64,000 nucleotides of DNA, from NCBI GenBank assembly GCA_018268595.1, contig JAFDWH010000014.1, positions 225,431-289,430 of the forward strand, read 5' to 3'. The stretch comes from Actinomycetota bacterium (GTDB lineage: Bacteria; Actinomycetota; Thermoleophilia; Solirubrobacterales; Solirubrobacteraceae). Below the pieces are notes generated by a model that saw nothing but the letters and a program-made list of their open reading frames with translations, was not told the DNA's origin and did no database searches. A program made the position numbers and the translations under genes. This document shows positions 42,428 through 52,980 of the stretch, piece by piece (positions within the stretch are counted from its first letter, which is position 1; each line of letters starts with the position of its first letter).

Positions 42428-43615
42428 ATGAGCACGACCGCGTCGGAGGGCCGCGCGTCCCGCTTCTCGGCGGTGCTGCGCGGCGACGAGGAGCGGGTCA
42501 CCCCGCTCGAGCTGTTCTTCGACCTCGTGTTCGTGCTCGCGATCACGCAGTGCACCGCGCTGATGGCGGCGACGCCGACGTGGGAGGGGCTCGCGCAGGG
42601 GCTGCTCGTGCTCGGCGTGCTGTGGTGGTCGTGGGTCGGCTACGCGTGGCTGACGAGCGTCGTCGACCCGGAGGAGGGTTCCGTCCGCCTCGTGATGTTC
42701 CTGGCGATGGCCGCCTTCCTGATCTGCGCCCTGTGCGTGCCGGAGGCGTTCGGCTCGGAGGCGCTGCTGTTCGCGCTCGCCTACGGCGTCGTGCGCGTCG
42801 CCCACATCCTCCTGTTCCTGCTCGCCAGCCGCGACGACCCGGGCCTGCGCAGGGCGACGCTCGGCCTCGCGATCAGCACGGCGATCGGCGTCGGCATCCT
42901 GCTGCTCGCGTCCGCCGCCGACGGCGCGTTGCAGGGCGGCCTGTGGGCGCTCGCGCTGGCGCTCGACATGGGCGGCCCGCTGCTGATCGACCCGGCCGGC
43001 TGGCGGCTCGTGCCGGGCCACTTCGCCGAGCGCCACGGGCTGATCGTGATCATCGCGCTGGGCGAGTCGATCGTCGCGATCGGGACCGGCGCCGGCCTGC
43101 ACGTCGACGCCGGCATCGTGCTGGCGGCAGTGCTGGGCGTGGCGGTCGCGGCGGCGCTGTGGTGGCTGTACTTCGACGTCGTCGCGCCCGTCTCGACGAG
43201 CCGCCTGATCGCCGCCGCCGCGGGCTCCGAGCGCAACCGCATGGCGCGCGACTCGTTCTCCTTCCTGCACCTCCCGATGGTCGCCGGGATCGTGCTGGTG
43301 GCGCTCGGAATGAAGAAGACGCTCGCGCACGTCGGCGACCCGCTCCAGCTCGTGCCGGCGTTCGCGCTGCTGGGCGGCGCCGCGATCTACCTGCTCGCAC
43401 ACGTCGCCTTCCGCCTGCGCAACGTGCGCACGCTCAACAGACGCCGCCTCGGGCTCGCGCTCGTGCTGCTCGCGCTCGTGCCGCTGTTCGACGGCGTCGC
43501 GGCGATCGTCCCGCTCGCGTTCCTCGCCGCCGCGCTGTCAGCGCTGATCGCGTACGAGACGACGATCTACGGCGAGGCGCGCCAGCGCGTGCGCCATCCG
43601 GAGCGGGCCGCGTGA
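42428..43615 (+). CDS. Low temperature requirement A (LtrA) family membrane protein
   Basis: A 395-residue protein with about 11-12 membrane helices. It begins with the family hallmark VTPLELFFDLVFVLAITQCTA (quoted in part) and contains ERHGLIVIIALGESIVAIG. LtrA was named for a Listeria cold-growth mutant; the molecular function is unknown. It may be co-transcribed with the XRE regulator, 43 bases upstream. Confidence 0.9.
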   Translation: MSTTASEGRASRFSAVLRGDEERVTPLELFFDLVFVLAITQCTALMAATPTWEGLAQGLLVLGVLWWSWVGYAWLTSVVDPEEGSVRLVMFLAMAAFLICALCVPEAFGSEALLFALAYGVVRVAHILLFLLASRDDPGLRRATLGLAISTAIGVGILLLASAADGALQGGLWALALALDMGGPLLIDPAGWRLVPGHFAERHGLIVIIALGESIVAIGTGAGLHVDAGIVLAAVLGVAVAAALWWLYFDVVAPVSTSRLIAAAAGSERNRMARDSFSFLHLPMVAGIVLVALGMKKTLAHVGDPLQLVPAFALLGGAAIYLLAHVAFRLRNVRTLNRRRLGLALVLLALVPLFDGVAAIVPLAFLAAALSALIAYETTIYGEARQRVRHPERAA

Positions 43616-43747
43616 GCGGCGGCGCCGCGTACGCACGACCGAACTGCGCGGTTCAGTCGGCAGCTGCTTGATGTCGCTTCCTTCCGCTTTCCTGCACAAA
43701 GTGCTGCACTCCTGTTTCGGACGTGGCGCGCCGCCGATGATGTCGCC

Positions 43748-45382
43748 GTGGGTAGGTCGCACTCTCGCGGACGTCAATGGCGTGTCATCGTGGCGGCCGC
43801 GGCGCTGTTCGGCGCGATCTTCCTCGCGCTCGAGCTGGACCACAACGCCGGCAGCGGCCTGACGATCCTCTACCTGCTGCCGGTCGTGCTCGTCGGCGTC
43901 GAGCTGGGCCGCTGGGCAGGGATCGCCGCCGGGCTCGTCTCGTTCGGCCTGTTCGTCGTGTGGACGCCGTCCGCGGGCGTCGCGCTGGCCCCGTCCGCGT
44001 ACGTCACGCGCGCGCTCGTGTCGCTGCTGCTGGGCGTCGTCGCCGGGCACCTGGCGGACCGCATGCGCGCCGCCGCGGCCGAGGCGCACGCGAGCGCCCG
44101 CCACTTCGACCTCGCCGGCGACCTGCTCGGCACCGCCACCTTCGACGGCGTGTTCGTCCACCTCAACGGCGCCTGGGAACGCTGCCTCGGGTGGACGCGC
44201 GAGGAGCTGATGGCGGCGCCCTTCATCGACTTCGTCCACCCCGAGGACCGCGCGCGCACGCTGGCGGAGGCGGAGCGCGCCGCCGGCGGCGACGGCACCG
44301 CCCGCTTCACGAACCGCTACCGCACGAAGCACGGCGACTACCGCTGGATCGAGTGGCGCTCGTGGGCCGACCCCGAGCGCGGGCTGATCCACGCAGCCGC
44401 CCGCGACGTGACCGAGCAGCGCGCGATCGAGTCGGCCCAGCGCGAGGCGGAGGAGCGCTTCCGCCGCGCGTTCGACGACTCCGCCACCGGCATGGCGGTC
44501 GTCGGCGTGGACGGAGCGAGACGCGACGTGCTGCTCGACGCGAACGACAGCCTCGGCCGCATCTTCGGCTGCGCGCGGGAGGAGCTGGTCGGCACGCGTG
44601 CGCTCGCGGCGATGGTTGACCCGCAGCACGCGCCCGCGCTCGCGCGCGGGATGGACGAGCTGCTGCGCGGCGCCGACGCCGTCCACCACGGCGAGTACCG
44701 CGTCGTGCGGCCCGACGGCGTGCACATCTGGCTCGACATGACCGCCTCGCTCGTGCGCGACGAGGACGGCCGGCCGCTCTACCGGCTCGTGCAGGCGCTC
44801 GACGTGACGGAGCGCAAGGCGGCGGAGGAGCGGCTGCGCTTCCTCGCCGACCACGACCCCTTGAGCGGCGTCTTCAACCGCCGCCGCTTCGAGTCCGAGC
44901 TGCAGCGCGAGCTCGACCTGTCGACGAGCCGTCCGCGGCGCAGCGTCCTGCTGCTGCTGGACGTCGACCGCTTCAAGGCGATCAACGACACGCTCGGCCA
45001 CGCGACCGGCGACGCGGTGATCGCGCGGCTCGGCGACGCGCTGCGCAGCCGCCTGCGCTCCGCCGACGTCGTCGCGCGGATCGGCGGCGACGAGTTCGCC
45101 GCGATCCTGCGGCGCGTCGACCTGGCCGCGGCGCGCGAGGTCGCGCACGACCTGCAGGCGATCGCCGCGCAGCGGCTCGCCGCGGTCGTCGGCGAGGAGC
45201 ACGGGCCGGTCACGCTGAGCGTCGGGCTCGTGGCGATCGGCGAGGACGGCAGCCCCGACGAGCTGTTGTCGCTCGCCGACCGCGCGCTGTACGCGGCGAA
45301 GGCCGCCGGCCGTGACCGCGTCGTGCTGGACGGCGAGGCGCCGGCCGACGTCGCCGAGGCGCCGGCCGCGTCGGCCGGCTGA
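43748..45382 (+). CDS. Membrane PAS-PAS-GGDEF diguanylate cyclase
   Basis: A 544-residue signalling protein. Residues 10-100 hold about three to four membrane helices, residues 115-225 and 235-370 are two PAS/PAC domains (each ends in DVTEQR or DVTERK), and the C-terminal GGDEF domain has RIGGDEFAAIL near residue 446. RSAD, five residues before GGDEF, is an intact inhibitory I-site. It should make c-di-GMP in response to signals sensed by the PAS domains. No EAL domain is attached. The start GTG 43748 has no clear ribosome binding site. Confidence 0.92.
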   Translation: MGRSHSRGRQWRVIVAAAALFGAIFLALELDHNAGSGLTILYLLPVVLVGVELGRWAGIAAGLVSFGLFVVWTPSAGVALAPSAYVTRALVSLLLGVVAGHLADRMRAAAAEAHASARHFDLAGDLLGTATFDGVFVHLNGAWERCLGWTREELMAAPFIDFVHPEDRARTLAEAERAAGGDGTARFTNRYRTKHGDYRWIEWRSWADPERGLIHAAARDVTEQRAIESAQREAEERFRRAFDDSATGMAVVGVDGARRDVLLDANDSLGRIFGCAREELVGTRALAAMVDPQHAPALARGMDELLRGADAVHHGEYRVVRPDGVHIWLDMTASLVRDEDGRPLYRLVQALDVTERKAAEERLRFLADHDPLSGVFNRRRFESELQRELDLSTSRPRRSVLLLLDVDRFKAINDTLGHATGDAVIARLGDALRSRLRSADVVARIGGDEFAAILRRVDLAAAREVAHDLQAIAAQRLAAVVGEEHGPVTLSVGLVAIGEDGSPDELLSLADRALYAAKAAGRDRVVLDGEAPADVAEAPAASAG

Positions 45383-45459
45383 CGCGCTCGGCGAGCCCGC
45401 CCGGGCGGCGCGCTCTCGGCGCCTCGGCGCGCCATCGCTGCGGCTAGCCTGGGAGGGCG

Positions 45460-46167
45460 ATGTCGCTGCTCGTGCTGGCGTTCGAGGCGGCGCTCTACCC
45501 GACGCTCCTGGCAGCGGTCGTGATCCTGCTGTCGACGGAGCGGCCGGTGCGCCTGATCGCCGCGTACCTCGCCGGCGGCATGACGATCAGCGTCGGGCTC
45601 GGCATCGTGATCGTGCTCGCGCTCGACGGCAGCTCGGCGCTCGCGAGCGGCAACGGCTCGCTGCTGAGCTGGACCGCCGACCTCGCGATCGGCGGCCTCG
45701 CGCTGCTGGCGGCCGTCGCGCTCGCGACGCACGCGGACGAGCGCTGGCGCGCGCGCAGACGGGCGCGGCAGCAGGCCGCCGGCCGCTCCGCGCCGCGCGA
45801 CGAGGCGGTCGAGGCGACGGGCGAGCCGTGGACGCAGCGGATGCTCGCGCGCGGCTCGGTCCCGCTCGTGTTCGTCGCCGCGCTGTTCGTGAACGTGCCG
45901 GGCGCGGCCTACCTGATCGCGCTGAAGGACATCGCCGCCGGCGACCACTCGACGGCCGCCGCGTTCGCGCTGATCCTGCTGTTCAACGTGATCATGTTCC
46001 TGCTCGCGGAGATCCCGCTCGTCGGCCTGCTCGTCGCGCCCGACCGCACCGGCGCGCTCGTCGACGACATGAATCGCTGGCTGCGCGACCACAGCCGCCA
46101 GCTCGCGATCGCCGTCTGCCTCGTGCTGGGGATCTACCTCGTCGTGCGCGGGCTCACGCGCGCGTAG
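45460..46167 (+). CDS. GAP/Sap-family membrane transporter-like protein
   Basis: A 235-residue protein with six membrane helices and a basic loop in the middle (RARRRARQQAAGRSAPRDE). The pattern (SLLVLAFEAALYPTLLAAVV, FVNVPGAAYLIALKDI) fits the GAP family that includes mycobacterial Sap, which helps to move sulfolipid or glycolipids outwards. The substrate here is unknown. TAGCCT (45445-45450) lies 9 bases before ATG 45460. It is convergent with hrpA. Confidence 0.75.
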   Translation: MSLLVLAFEAALYPTLLAAVVILLSTERPVRLIAAYLAGGMTISVGLGIVIVLALDGSSALASGNGSLLSWTADLAIGGLALLAAVALATHADERWRARRRARQQAAGRSAPRDEAVEATGEPWTQRMLARGSVPLVFVAALFVNVPGAAYLIALKDIAAGDHSTAAAFALILLFNVIMFLLAEIPLVGLLVAPDRTGALVDDMNRWLRDHSRQLAIAVCLVLGIYLVVRGLTRA

Positions 46168-46170
46168 CGC

Positions 46171-49100
46171 TCAGCCCGGCTGCGCGATCGCCCTGCGCAC
46201 CTGCTTGGCGGTGACGCGCGCGCCGAGCGCGGGCGCGAACTGCGCGACGCGCAGCTCCTCCAGCAGCCAGCGCACCTCGTAGAGCGCCGGCGGCTTCGGC
46301 TCGCCCGCCGGCCACTCGGCGAGCCGGCCCGCGTACGCCGCCTCCAGCTCGTGGAGCGTGCGCATGCGGTCGCGGTCGCTGCCGGCCGCGTCGGGCAGGC
46401 GGTCGAGCCGCGCGCTCGCCGCCCGCAGGTAGCGCTCCACGTCGGCGAGTCGCCGCGCGCCGGCCGCCGTCGCGCAGCCGGGGTGCACGAGCCGGCCGAG
46501 CTGGCGCGCGACGTCGAGGCGGATCTCCTGCAGCGGGCCGGCGGCCGGCAGCGCGTCGAGCCGGCGCTCGGCGTCGCGCCGTGCGTTCAGGACGGCGACG
46601 AGCGCCTGCGCGGTCGCGAGCGTCTCGTCGGCGAGCGCGCCGGCGACGTGCGCGCGCAGCCGCTCCCACGCCGCCGCGTCCCACGCCGGCCCGCCGCCGG
46701 ACGCGATCAACGCGTCGAGCGCGGCGCTGAGCGCGTCATCGAGCGCCGCGCCGACGGTGCCGTGCGGGGAGGTCATCAGCGCCAGCTTGTCGGCGGTGCC
46801 CAGGCGATCGACGACCCACGGGATCGGCGAGCGGACCGTCAGGCGCAGCAGCCGGCGCGTGCCGGCGTGCATCGCGCCGGCCTGCTCGGCGCCCGTCTCG
46901 AACAGGCGCACGCCGACCGTCTCGCCCTCGTCCACGAGCGCCGGGTAGGCGCTGAGGCCGCCGGCCGCGCGCGGCGCGAGCGCGCGCGGCAGCGTGCCGA
47001 ACTCCCATGCGCGGCAGCCGGAGCGCTCGAGCGACGGGGTCGCCGCCGCGAGCCGCTCGCGCAGGTGCGGCTTGACCGCCTCGCGCAACGTGGCGAGGTC
47101 CTCGCCCTCCGCCACCAGCGCGCCGCCGGCGTCCTCGACGCGGAAGCGCATGCGCAGGTGCGGCGGGAGCTTCGCGAGGTCCCACGCCGCGCGCGGGACG
47201 CGCACGCCGCGCGCGCGCTCCAGCTCGCGCGCGAGCGCGTCGAGCAGCGGCTCGCGGGGCGGGTGGGTCCGGGTCACACGCGCGAGCGCCGTCGCCACCA
47301 CCTCCGGGACCGGCACGAGCGGGCGGCGCAGCTCCTTCGGCAGCGAGCGGATCAGCGCGGTCACCAGCTCCTCGCGCAGCGCCGGCACGAGCCACGCGAA
47401 CTCGTCGGCGTGCAGCTCGCCGACCTGCTCGAGCGGCACGTGGACGGTCACGCCGTCGTCGGCCGCGCCGGGCGCGAACTTGTAGGACAGCGGCAGCGAC
47501 AGCGCGCCGTCGCGCCACTCCGTCGGGGCCTCGGCGACGTCGGCGTCGCCCGCCAGCAGCAGCTCGCGCGGCAGCGTCAGCAGCTGCGGCTCGCGCTGCC
47601 GCGCCGCGTGCCACCAGCGCTCGAACTCGACCCCGGAGACGACGTCGGCCGGCACGCGGTTGTCGAAGAAGCGCACGCGCGTCTCCTCGCCGGCGAGCAG
47701 GTCGCGCCGGCGCGCGCGGTCCTCCAACGCCTCGACCTCGGCGACGCGCCGCGCGTTCTCGGCGAGGAAGTCGTGCCGTGCGTCCCACTCGCCGGCGACG
47801 AGCGCGCGGCGCAGGAACAGCTCGCGCGCGCCGGCCGGGTCGACGCGCGCGTACGGCACCGGTCGCCCGGCGACGATCGGCAGGCCGTAGAGCGTCACGC
47901 GCTCGTCAACGACGGCCGCGCCGCGGCGCGCGTCCCAGCGCGGCTCGCCGTGGCTGTGGCGCAGCAGGTGCGCCGGCGCGACCGGCTCGATCCACTGCGG
48001 CTCGACGCGCGCCGCCGTGTGGCCCCACAGCCGGTTCGTCTCGACCAGCTCGGCGACCATCGCCCAGTCCGGCGGTCTCCGCGCCAGCCCGCTGCCGGGC
48101 GAGAGCGCGAAGCGCGCCCCGCGCGCGCCCGTGTACTCCTGCAGCGGGCGCCGGCCGCGCGCCGGGGCTGCCGCCGGCGCCGCGTCGCGCACGCCGACGT
48201 GCGACAGCAGCCCGGCGAGCAGCGCGCGGTGGATCTGCTCGGTCTCGGCCGGCGCCTGGTTCGTCCGCACGCCTGCCGCCTTCGCCGCCTGGCGGAGCTG
48301 GCCGACGAGGTCCTGCCACTCGCGGATGCGCAGGTAGTGGAGGAACTCGGCTCTGCAGCGCTTGCGGAACTGCGAGCCGGACAGCGCTCTCTGCTGCGCG
48401 CGCACGTAGCGCCACAGCTCCAGGAACGCGATGAAGTCCGACGGCGGGTCGGTGCGGAAGCGCGCGTGCTGCTCGGCGGCGGCCTGTCGCGCCTCGGCCG
48501 GCGACTCGCGCGGGTCCTGGATCGAGAGGCCGGCGGCGATCACGATCGCCTCCTCCGCGCAGCCGAGTCTGTCGCCCTCCAGCACCATCCGCCCGAAGCG
48601 CGGGTCGACCGGCAGCTGCGCGAGCCGGCGGCCGAGCGCGGTCAGGCGGTTCCCGGGGCCGGCCGCCGCTGGCTCCAGCGCGCCCAGCTCGCGCAGCAGC
48701 GCGACGCCGTCGCGCACCTGGCGCGCGTCGGGCGGGTCGAGGAACGGGAACTCCTCCACGTCGCCGAGCTCCAGCGCCGCCATCTGCAGGATCACCGACG
48801 CGAGGCTCGTGCGCAGGATCTCCGGGTCGGTGAAGCGCGGCCGCGCGGCGTAGTCGTCGGCGTCATAGAGGCGGATGCAGATGCCGTCGGCGGTGCGCCC
48901 GCAGCGACCCGTGCGCTGGTCGGCCGACGCCTGCGAGATCGGCTCGATCGGCAGCCGCTGCACCTTCAGCCGGGCGGAGTAGCGGGAGATGCGCGCGGTG
49001 CCCGGGTCGACGACCGCGCCGATCCCCGGCACCGTCAGCGACGTCTCCGCGACGTTCGTCGCCAGCACGACGCGGCGGCGGCTGTGGGCCTGGAAGACCT

Positions 49101-50097
49101 TCTGCTGCTCGGCCGCGGACAGGCGCGCGTACAGCGGCAGGAGCTCGACGTCGGCGCGCAGCCGTCCGCGCAGCAGCTCGGCCGCGTCGCGGATCTCGCG
49201 CTCGCCGGAGAGGAACACGAGCACGTCGCCGGGGCCGTCGCGCAGCAGCTCCTTGACCGCGTCGGGGATCGCGTCGAGCCGCTCGTGCTCGGCGTCGGGC
49301 ACGGGGCGGTAGCGCAGCTCGACCGGGTACGTGCGGCCGGACACCTCGACGACCGGCGCGCCGTCGAAGTGCTGCGAGAGCCGCTCGACGTCGATCGTCG
49401 CGGACGTGACGATCAGCTTCAGCTCCGGCCGCTGCGGCAGGATCCGCTTCAGCACGCCGAGCAGGAAGTCGACGTTGAGCGAGCGCTCGTGCGCCTCGTC
49501 GACGATGATCGTGTCGTAGCGGCGCAGCAGCCGGTCGTGCTGGATCTCGGCCAACAGCAGGCCGTCCGTCATCAGCCGCACGAGCGTGCGGTCGCTCGAT
49601 CTGTCGGCGAAGCGCACGGCGTAGCCGACCGCCTCGCCGAGCGGCACGCGCAGCTCCTCCGCGACGCGCTCGGCGATCGTGCGCGCGGCGAGCCGGCGCG
49701 GCTGCGTGTGCGCGATCGTCCCGTGCACGCCGCGCCCCAGCTCGAGGCACAGCTTCGGCAGCTGGGTCGACTTGCCAGAGCCGGTCTCGCCGGCGACGAT
49801 CGCGACCTGGTGGTCGCGGATGGTCGCGAGCAGGTCCTCGCGCCGCGCGCTGACGGGCAGCTCGGACGAGTAGTCGATCGCGGCGGGCACGGCCGCGCGG
49901 CGCAGCGCGATCCGCTGCTCGGCCGTCGCCAGCTCCCCGGCGAGGCGCGCGAGCTCCCGGCCGCCGCCGCGGCCGCCGCGCAGCCGCTCGAGGCGGCGGC
50001 CGAGCCGGTGCGCGTCGTGCAGCGTGAGGTCGCTCAGGCGCGCGCGCAGCGCGCGCAGCTCGGCGCGCCGATCCGCCTGCTCGGGCGTCGTGGACAC
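46171..50097 (-). CDS. hrpA: ATP-dependent RNA helicase HrpA
   Basis: A 1308-residue DEAH-box helicase, the expected HrpA length. The N-terminal core has GETGSGKSTQLPK (motif I), TQPRRLAA (Ia), DEAH (II), TSATID (III), TNVAETSLTVPG (V) and QRTGRCGR (VI). The HA2, OB and the long HrpA-specific C-terminal region follow. HrpA-type helicases act in mRNA processing and rescue of collided ribosomes. GTG 50097 is chosen: TATCCT (50104-50109, minus) lies 6 bases before it. A very long open frame on the opposite strand is a composition artefact. Confidence 0.95.
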   Translation of the reverse strand: MSTTPEQADRRAELRALRARLSDLTLHDAHRLGRRLERLRGGRGGGRELARLAGELATAEQRIALRRAAVPAAIDYSSELPVSARREDLLATIRDHQVAIVAGETGSGKSTQLPKLCLELGRGVHGTIAHTQPRRLAARTIAERVAEELRVPLGEAVGYAVRFADRSSDRTLVRLMTDGLLLAEIQHDRLLRRYDTIIVDEAHERSLNVDFLLGVLKRILPQRPELKLIVTSATIDVERLSQHFDGAPVVEVSGRTYPVELRYRPVPDAEHERLDAIPDAVKELLRDGPGDVLVFLSGEREIRDAAELLRGRLRADVELLPLYARLSAAEQQKVFQAHSRRRVVLATNVAETSLTVPGIGAVVDPGTARISRYSARLKVQRLPIEPISQASADQRTGRCGRTADGICIRLYDADDYAARPRFTDPEILRTSLASVILQMAALELGDVEEFPFLDPPDARQVRDGVALLRELGALEPAAAGPGNRLTALGRRLAQLPVDPRFGRMVLEGDRLGCAEEAIVIAAGLSIQDPRESPAEARQAAAEQHARFRTDPPSDFIAFLELWRYVRAQQRALSGSQFRKRCRAEFLHYLRIREWQDLVGQLRQAAKAAGVRTNQAPAETEQIHRALLAGLLSHVGVRDAAPAAAPARGRRPLQEYTGARGARFALSPGSGLARRPPDWAMVAELVETNRLWGHTAARVEPQWIEPVAPAHLLRHSHGEPRWDARRGAAVVDERVTLYGLPIVAGRPVPYARVDPAGARELFLRRALVAGEWDARHDFLAENARRVAEVEALEDRARRRDLLAGEETRVRFFDNRVPADVVSGVEFERWWHAARQREPQLLTLPRELLLAGDADVAEAPTEWRDGALSLPLSYKFAPGAADDGVTVHVPLEQVGELHADEFAWLVPALREELVTALIRSLPKELRRPLVPVPEVVATALARVTRTHPPREPLLDALARELERARGVRVPRAAWDLAKLPPHLRMRFRVEDAGGALVAEGEDLATLREAVKPHLRERLAAATPSLERSGCRAWEFGTLPRALAPRAAGGLSAYPALVDEGETVGVRLFETGAEQAGAMHAGTRRLLRLTVRSPIPWVVDRLGTADKLALMTSPHGTVGAALDDALSAALDALIASGGGPAWDAAAWERLRAHVAGALADETLATAQALVAVLNARRDAERRLDALPAAGPLQEIRLDVARQLGRLVHPGCATAAGARRLADVERYLRAASARLDRLPDAAGSDRDRMRTLHELEAAYAGRLAEWPAGEPKPPALYEVRWLLEELRVAQFAPALGARVTAKQVRRAIAQPG

Positions 50098-50209
50098 CGG
50101 ATGAGGATAGGCGCCGCCGGGCCGCCGCATGTGCGTCCGTAGCTTGCCGCGAGCGCCTCGCGGCGGTGCGCGGATGGCGGCGCGCACGGGCGCTCGTAGC
50201 CTGGCTCGC

Positions 50210-50854
50210 GTGCTCGGTGTCAACGGTGAGCGTGCGGCCAGCGTCGTCGACCTCGCGGGACCGCGCGGCGAGCCGCTCCTGATCGAGCGGCTGCTGCCGC
50301 GGCCGGACGCGGTCCGCTCCGAGCACCTGTTGGTCGAGGGCGGCATCGCGCGCGTGTACGAGGCGGTCCGTCGCGCCGACTTCATGCGCGCCTGGCACGA
50401 GTCGCCGACGGTGCGCCTCCTGTTCGCCGCGCGGGGCGTGGGCGAGCGCGTCGTGTCCGCCGCAGCCGGCCGCGAGCGCCCGGTGGAGCCGCCGCCGCCC
50501 GCGACGATGCGCCTCGCCGAGCTGCCGGCGCACGGCGAGTGGGTGCTGCTCGGGGAGGACCCGCCGTTCGAGATCGCCTTCGGCGCGATCGGCCGCTTCT
50601 GGTCCGGCCAGACGGCGTGGGAGCAGATCGACGCGGAGCAGTTCCCGGCGTTCGAGCGCCCCGGCTTCGCGCGGATCGCGTGCGACTTCTCGCTGCACCG
50701 CTACGGCGCGACGCGCACGCTCGTCAGCTACGAGTGCCGCACGCAGGCGACCGACCCCGCGTCGCGCCGCGCGTTCCTGCGCTACTGGCGCCCGCTCGCG
50801 CCGTTCATCGGCGTCGTCCTGCGCGCCCAGCTGCGCGTCGTGGCGCGGACGTAG
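50210..50854 (+). CDS. Conserved-looking protein of unknown function, SRPBCC-like
   Basis: About 214 residues from GTG 50210, supported by TAGCCT (50197-50202) seven bases upstream; ATG 50174 would add 12 residues. The second half (WVLLGEDPPFEIAFGAIGRF, then FPAFERPGFARIACDFSLHR and YECRTQATDPASRRAFLRYW) has the alternating beta pattern of SRPBCC/START-like ligand-binding domains. No catalytic residues are evident. I do not recognise a named family, and the fold is a guess. Confidence 0.55.
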   Translation: MLGVNGERAASVVDLAGPRGEPLLIERLLPRPDAVRSEHLLVEGGIARVYEAVRRADFMRAWHESPTVRLLFAARGVGERVVSAAAGRERPVEPPPPATMRLAELPAHGEWVLLGEDPPFEIAFGAIGRFWSGQTAWEQIDAEQFPAFERPGFARIACDFSLHRYGATRTLVSYECRTQATDPASRRAFLRYWRPLAPFIGVVLRAQLRVVART

Positions 50855-50872
50855 CGCCCGCGCGGCGGCCGG

Positions 50873-51067
50873 CTACTTCGCGAGCTGCTCCAGGACGGCT
50901 CGCTCCTCCTCCATCATCCGGCGGATGCGCGCCTGAAACGCTCTGTCCTTGCGCCGCGCCTCGATGCGGTCGGCGATCGCGGCGCGCACGGCCTCGGACA
51001 CGCTGACGCCGTCGGCGCGCGCGACCGCCTCGATGCGCGCGTTGTGGCTCGGCGCCCCCGCCGGCAA
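50873..51067 (-). pseudogene. Ribbon-helix-helix protein, probably N-terminally truncated
   Basis: The frame reads ARIEAVARADGVSVSEAVRA, then AIADRIEARRKDRAFQARIRR, the helical part of a small RHH (CopG-like) DNA-binding protein common in actinobacteria. The beta strand and a proper start are missing: only TTG 51067 is available, and upstream of it the opposite strand encodes the tail of an ABC permease. The break appears to lie near 51040-51065. It may still be a real short gene if the strand is recruited from the new sequence. Confidence 0.55.
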
Positions 51068-51164
51068 CAGCGTGTGGGGCGCGGTCGTGTGGTCGCTCGC
51101 GATCCTCGCCGTGTTCGCCCCGCTGGCGGTCTCGCGCTACCGCAAGACGGCGGCGCTGCGCTGA
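51035..51164 (+). pseudogene. C-terminal remnant of an ABC-2 type permease (DrrB-like)
   Basis: The frame ending at TGA 51162-51164 reads RALWLGAPAGNSVWGAVVWS, then LAILAVFAPLAVSRYRKTAA. This is the characteristic last helix and tail of drug/daunorubicin-type ABC-2 permeases. Nothing upstream continues the permease, since the other strand carries the RHH remnant. No ATP-binding subunit gene is nearby. This looks like the scar of a deletion that joined two genes tail to head. Confidence 0.6.
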
Positions 51165-51182
51165 GCGCTCGGCGCGGCGCCG

Positions 51183-51803
51183 TCAGGCCGGCGGACACGG
51201 GAAGACCGCCGGCCGCGCGACGGTCGCGCCGCCGCCGTCCGGGCCGCAGTGGCGCACGTCGAGGTGGCGCACGAGCCCGCTCGCCGGGTCGTAGCCGATG
51301 CCGGAGAACGCGCGCAGCGCGAGCACATCCTCGAGCCGCATCGCGGGCTCCACGTCGGCGGCGGTGCCGTGCAGGTGCTGCGAGGCGGGGTCGCCGCCGA
51401 CGTGCGCGTTCCACGCGGCGTCGCGGTGGCCGCTGAGGATCGTGACCGGCTCGTCCAGCTCGGCGCGGTAGCGCTCGAGCGCCCGCACCAGCTCGCGGTC
51501 GAGCTTGATCCAGCCGTTGCCGGGCGAGCGGAAGCTGCGGAAGCTGAAGTGCTGCGAGCAGCGGCAGCCGCGCCGGATCGAGATGCGTAGCGCCTCCTGC
51601 GTGCGCGGGCCGACGCCGCCGCCGGCGACGAGCGTCGCGAACGCGTAGGCGCGCTGGAAGTCGCGCACCGCGGTCGTCGTCCGCTCGTCGACCACGCCGT
51701 CGATGCGGATCGGCCAGCCGAGGAGGCGCAGCGCACGCTGCAGCTCGACGTTCGCGGCGGTCGTTCGTCGGCGCGCGGGAGGCACGATCGAGCATAACAC
51801 CAC
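51183..51803 (-). CDS. Peptidoglycan-binding plus M15-type D,D-carboxypeptidase-like protein
   Basis: About 200-206 residues. The N-terminal half is a PG_binding_1 domain (NVELQRALRLLGWPIRIDGV, DERTTTAVRDFQRAY). The C-terminal half is an M15 zinc peptidase: ILSGHRDAAWNAHVGG, SQHLHGTAADVE (His and Asp ligands) and VRHLDVR (third ligand). No signal peptide is visible. Starts at GTG 51803, 51800 and 51785 are all possible; a short inverted repeat (ACACC/GGTGT, 51797-51813) overlaps them. Cell-wall trimming or a phage-like endolysin role are both possible. Confidence 0.75.
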   Translation of the reverse strand: MVLCSIVPPARRRTTAANVELQRALRLLGWPIRIDGVVDERTTTAVRDFQRAYAFATLVAGGGVGPRTQEALRISIRRGCRCSQHFSFRSFRSPGNGWIKLDRELVRALERYRAELDEPVTILSGHRDAAWNAHVGGDPASQHLHGTAADVEPAMRLEDVLALRAFSGIGYDPASGLVRHLDVRHCGPDGGGATVARPAVFPCPPA

Positions 51804-51930
51804 TTTTAGGTGTATTAGGCTCCATGTCGGCGCGGCGCGCCGGCCGGTTCGCCGCGATGTGGCTCGTGTGCGGCGCGACGGTCCTGCTGAGCCTCGTGCC
51901 GACGCGCGCGCTCGCGCGGCGCGTCGACGA

Positions 51931-52905
<975 letters not shown>

Positions 52906-52980
52906 CTGGTCTCCGTTTCGTTCGCGGTGTGGCTTCTGTTCTAGTACAGGAGCTGCTCGATCGACGATCAGGAGGATTCC

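Noticed and set aside
46351..50142. Open frame of 1263 codons opposite hrpA
   Set aside because: It mirrors the helicase gene codon by codon, is extremely rich in Arg/Ala/Gln/Val and shows no domain; long antisense frames are expected at this GC content.
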